A program made the position numbers and the translations under genes. Below the pieces are notes generated by a model. That model had not been told where the DNA came from. It saw nothing but the letters and a program-made list of their open reading frames with translations, and made no database searches. DNA of 17,033 nt from an uncultured Collinsella sp. (GTDB lineage: Bacteria; Actinomycetota; Coriobacteriia; Coriobacteriales; Coriobacteriaceae): contig CAADVJ010000240.1 of the NCBI GenBank assembly GCA_900752475.1, positions 1 through 17,033 of the forward strand, read 5' to 3'. This document shows, one piece after another, positions 14,621-17,033 of this stretch; positions within the stretch are counted from its first letter, which is position 1; every line of letters begins with the position of its first letter.

Positions 14621-15406
14621 TTACTTGTCCTCGAGATAGCGCGAGAGGAACTCGCGGGTACGTTGGTGCTTGGGGTTGCCGAAGAGCTCGGCCGGCGCGG
14701 CATCCTCGAGCACCACGCCCTTGTCCATAAAGACCACACGGTCGGACACCGTGCGGGCAAAGGCCATCTCGTGCGTAACGACGACCATGGTCATGCCGTC
14801 GGCGGCGAGCTTGCGCATGACCTCGAGCACCTCTCCCACGATCTCGGGGTCGAGTGCCGAAGTCGGCTCGTCGAACAGCATGATCTGCGGATTCATGCAC
14901 AGGGCGCGGGCGATGGCCACGCGCTGCTTTTGGCCACCGGACAGGCGACCCACAGCGGCGTGCGCGAACTTTTCGAGCCCCACGCTCGTCAGATGCTCCA
15001 TCGCAATTTTTTCAGCCTCGGCCTTGCTCATCTTTTTGAGCATGACGGGCGCGAGCGTGCAGTTGTCGAGCACGTCCATGTTGTTGAACAGGTTAAAGCC
15101 CTGGAACACCATGCCGATGTCCTCGCGCAGCTTGTTGATGTTGCAACGCTCGGCCGTGAGGTCCTGGCCGTGGAACCAGATGTGGCCCGCGTCCGGGGTC
15201 TCGAGCAGGTTGAGGCAGCGCAGAAAGGTCGACTTGCCCGAGCCCGAGGCGCCGATAATGGTGACGACCTCGCCGGGGTTAACGGACAGGTCGATGCCCT
15301 TGAGCACCTCGAGCGAGCCGAAGCTCTTGCGCAGGCCCTCGACGCGGATGAGCGGCTCATTGATCTGTGCGGCGGCCGCGGCGCCGGTAGTGGCGGTATC
15401 TGCCAT
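14621..15406 (-). CDS. polar amino-acid ABC transporter ATP-binding protein
   Basis: ATPase subunit of the GlnQ/HisP type that powers amino-acid uptake with the permease encoded just upstream. The product is 261 aa, close to the family norm. Visible motifs are Walker A IGASGSGKST (51-60), Q-loop VFQGFNLF (100-107), signature RLSGGQKQRVAIARAL (154-169), Walker B IMLFDEPTSALD (175-186) and the H-loop VVVTHEM (His212). An Ala-rich stretch (about 8-14) precedes the fold. I chose the ATG at 15406, with AGGAG eight bases upstream; the longer frame to 15508 overlaps the permease gene and adds an implausible Arg/Pro-rich leader. It follows the permease stop by 22 bp. The substrate cannot be told from the ATPase alone. 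Confidence 0.95.
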   Translation of the reverse strand: MADTATTGAAAAAQINEPLIRVEGLRKSFGSLEVLKGIDLSVNPGEVVTIIGASGSGKSTFLRCLNLLETPDAGHIWFHGQDLTAERCNINKLREDIGMVFQGFNLFNNMDVLDNCTLAPVMLKKMSKAEAEKIAMEHLTSVGLEKFAHAAVGRLSGGQKQRVAIARALCMNPQIMLFDEPTSALDPEIVGEVLEVMRKLAADGMTMVVVTHEMAFARTVSDRVVFMDKGVVLEDAAPAELFGNPKHQRTREFLSRYLEDK

Positions 15407-15428
15407 GATGATTCTCCTCGTCTTGAGC

Positions 15429-16577
15429 CTAGTTGGAGCTGGGCAGCGTGGCCGGGGCCTCGGCGCCGAGCTTTTTGCCAAAGGCCTCGAGCAGGCGACT
15501 TGCCGCAAGCGTCAGGATCAGGTAGACCACGAGCGCCACGCAGTAGACCTCCATCTGGCGGTAGTACACGCCGGCGACCGTGGTAGTAGCGTACATAAGG
15601 TCGAACACGCCGATGACCGAGAGCACCGACGAATCCTTGATGTTGATGATGAGCTCGTTGGTGAGCGCCGGAATCGCGTTTTTAATGCCCTGGGGGAACA
15701 CGACCTTGCGCATAGCCTGCCACTGCGACAGGCCCAGCGAGCGCGCCGCCTCGGCCTGGCCGGAATCGATGGACTCGATGCCGCCGCGCAGGACCTCCAT
15801 CATGTAGGCGGTGGAGTTGAGCGAGATGGTGACGAGGCCAGCGGTGAAGGTGCTCCAGATCTGGTTGGCCTGGGCGGTCTCGAAGCCCATGCCGCGCAAA
15901 ACGGTGAAGCCCACGTAATAGATGAGCAGACCCTGGACCATCATGGGCGTGCCGCGCACGATGGTAGAGTAGACGGCCGCAAAGCCGCGGCCGATACTCT
16001 TAAAGAAGCGCACCAGGTCGTTATCTACGCGGTCGAACGTCTGAATACGCAGGAACACAAAGAGCAGTGCCAGGAAGAATGCGATGACAGTGCCGAAGGT
16101 GGCAAGCGCGATGGTGATCTCGATACCGCGAATAAAAAAGTCGCCGCTCTTGTAGGTCATGTAGACCAGGCTCGACAAAAAGTCGCTGGGGTTGGAATCC
16201 GAGACAATGCTCACCTGTACCAGGTCGATAAATGACATGACGCAGCGGTCCACGAAAAAGATCGCCGCGATGGCGACCACGACATAGCTGCCCAGGCGCA
16301 CGCCGCGACGGAAGCGCTCGGAAGCAAACGGCGACGTTTCGCAATAGTCGCTCCAGTGCATAAGCTTGGTGACCAACGCCGCCGCCGACACGACGAGCCA
16401 GGCCCAAAGAACCGCCCAAAGGCAATCTTGGAACACGCCCGTGGGGGCCAAGAAGCTCAGCGGCGTGGGGTTGCGCTGGCTAAACGCCAGGCCGAGCGCC
16501 GCGATAACGCTCGTGCCCAGGTATACGTAACGGTGGTCGGCCTTAATAAAGGAGGCCATGCGATTAATGGTTTTCAT
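15429..16577 (-). CDS. polar amino-acid ABC transporter permease with extended N-terminus
   Basis: Membrane subunit of the GlnP/HisM family, forming the channel served by the downstream ATPase. The product is 382 aa; family members are usually about 220-250. The conserved permease part begins near residue 145 (FFIRGIEITIALATFGTVIA) and contains the STIVRGTPMMVQGLLIYY segment at about 204-221 and the EAA coupling loop, EAARSLGLSQWQAMRKVVFP, at about 276-295, then NIKDSSVLSVIG. The first 145 residues hold about three further hydrophobic segments (near 18-32, 50-70 and 94-116). GGGAGG lies four to five bases upstream of the ATG. The gene starts 9 bp after the binding-protein stop. The extension is clearly in frame and shows no disruption. 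Confidence 0.93.
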   Translation of the reverse strand: MKTINRMASFIKADHRYVYLGTSVIAALGLAFSQRNPTPLSFLAPTGVFQDCLWAVLWAWLVVSAAALVTKLMHWSDYCETSPFASERFRRGVRLGSYVVVAIAAIFFVDRCVMSFIDLVQVSIVSDSNPSDFLSSLVYMTYKSGDFFIRGIEITIALATFGTVIAFFLALLFVFLRIQTFDRVDNDLVRFFKSIGRGFAAVYSTIVRGTPMMVQGLLIYYVGFTVLRGMGFETAQANQIWSTFTAGLVTISLNSTAYMMEVLRGGIESIDSGQAEAARSLGLSQWQAMRKVVFPQGIKNAIPALTNELIINIKDSSVLSVIGVFDLMYATTTVAGVYYRQMEVYCVALVVYLILTLAASRLLEAFGKKLGAEAPATLPSSN

Positions 16578-16586
16578 GCTGCCTCC

Positions 16587-17033
16587 CTATGCCGGCTGAC
16601 GGTCGAGGCACGCGTCCCACATCTGGTCGCGCTCCTCTTGGCTAATGCCCTTGAGTGTCTTGTCGATGAGCTTAAGCAGCTTGTCCGAGCCCTTGCGACA
16701 ACCGACGTTTGCCGCGACCTCCTGCTTAAAGCCCTCGCCCTCGGCAAAATGAATGGGGACAATGCCCGGGTTTTGGGCCATATAGCCCTTCTCGTTCTCG
16801 GTGTTGTAGGTCACGGCGTCGCACGTGCCCTGCAGCAGGTTCGAGAACACCGTGGGGACGGAGTCGACCGGGTTCTTGTGCACAACGCCCGGGATTTCGT
16901 CGATGACGGTATCGAGCATGGTGTCCTTTTGGCCGAGGACCGTAGCGCCGCTAAAGTCGCTGAGCTTGGTCGCGTTTTGGTAGGGCGAGCCCTCTTTTAC
17001 GAACAGGCCAAAGTAGCCAATGAAGTACGGGTC
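16587..17033 (-). CDS. amino-acid ABC transporter substrate-binding protein, C-terminal part
   Basis: The gene runs off the right edge of the window; the last 148 codons are seen, in frame from base 17033. The readable part opens DPYFIGYFGLFVKEGSPYQN, then has SDFSGATVLGQKDTM, VFSNLLQGTCDAVTYNTEN, and a C-terminal helix with DKLLKLIDKTLKGISQEERD before the stop. This order matches lobe 2 and the return to lobe 1 in family 3 solute-binding proteins, which capture polar amino acids outside the membrane. The signal peptide and the first lobe lie outside the window, so neither lipoprotein status nor substrate can be judged. It is the first visible gene of the importer operon, 9 bp ahead of the permease. 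Confidence 0.9.
   Translation of the reverse strand, partial: DPYFIGYFGLFVKEGSPYQNATKLSDFSGATVLGQKDTMLDTVIDEIPGVVHKNPVDSVPTVFSNLLQGTCDAVTYNTENEKGYMAQNPGIVPIHFAEGEGFKQEVAANVGCRKGSDKLLKLIDKTLKGISQEERDQMWDACLDRQPA

Noticed and set aside
1..17033. CRISPR arrays, tRNA and rRNA genes
   Set aside because: No regularly spaced short direct repeats, tRNA T-loop/acceptor patterns or rRNA-like segments were seen; the only arrays are the coding repeats of the adhesin.

Overview
The window is GC-rich, and the gene content, protein style and codon use point to a gut actinobacterium of the class Coriobacteriia, most likely Collinsella. This is inference: no rRNA is present to confirm it. Every convincing intact gene is on the minus strand; the only plus-strand gene-like feature is a degenerate transposase remnant.

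Layout from right to left, which is the direction of transcription. At 14621-17033 lies a polar amino-acid ABC importer: the 3' part of a substrate-binding protein, a permease with an unusual N-terminal membrane extension, and a GlnQ/HisP-type ATPase. They are tightly spaced and look like one operon. Behind it is an M20-family zinc carboxypeptidase/acylase (13121-14548) that could feed on, or supply, the same amino-acid pool. An AT-rich promoter-like stretch and a 5' leader (12921-13120) then precede a giant LPYTG-anchored adhesin (4627-12813, 2728 aa). It has a signal peptide, a fibro-slime-type head, SpaA/Cna_B-like domains, twelve pilin-type isopeptide repeats after a related thirteenth domain, a Pro-rich wall spacer, an LPYTG motif, a membrane anchor and an Arg-rich tail. 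A hairpin terminator follows it. At 4217-4545 is a plus-strand transposase remnant. Next come prfA (RF1, 2811-3878) and prmC (the RF glutamine methyltransferase, 966-2216), separated by 594 bp that hold several strong palindromes. The left end carries a hicA-hicB toxin-antitoxin pair with its own palindromic promoter.

The most interesting signal is at the start of the adhesin. The only well-formed ribosome binding site upstream drives an ATG at 12920. That frame runs into a tract of eight G residues (plus-strand C, 12865-12872) and is then one base out of frame with the adhesin. One extra G, or two fewer, would fuse it in frame to the signal peptide. The ATG of the present adhesin ORF (12813) has only a poor Shine-Dalgarno. 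This looks like a homopolymer contingency switch for phase-variable expression of a giant surface adhesin, captured in the OFF or low state. A second notable point is that repeats 1-8 of the adhesin form two four-domain blocks in the order A-B-C-D then A-B-D-C, a duplication with a swap of the last two modules. A third is that PrmC carries an Ala/Glu-rich insertion of about 120 residues directly before its SAM-binding motif.
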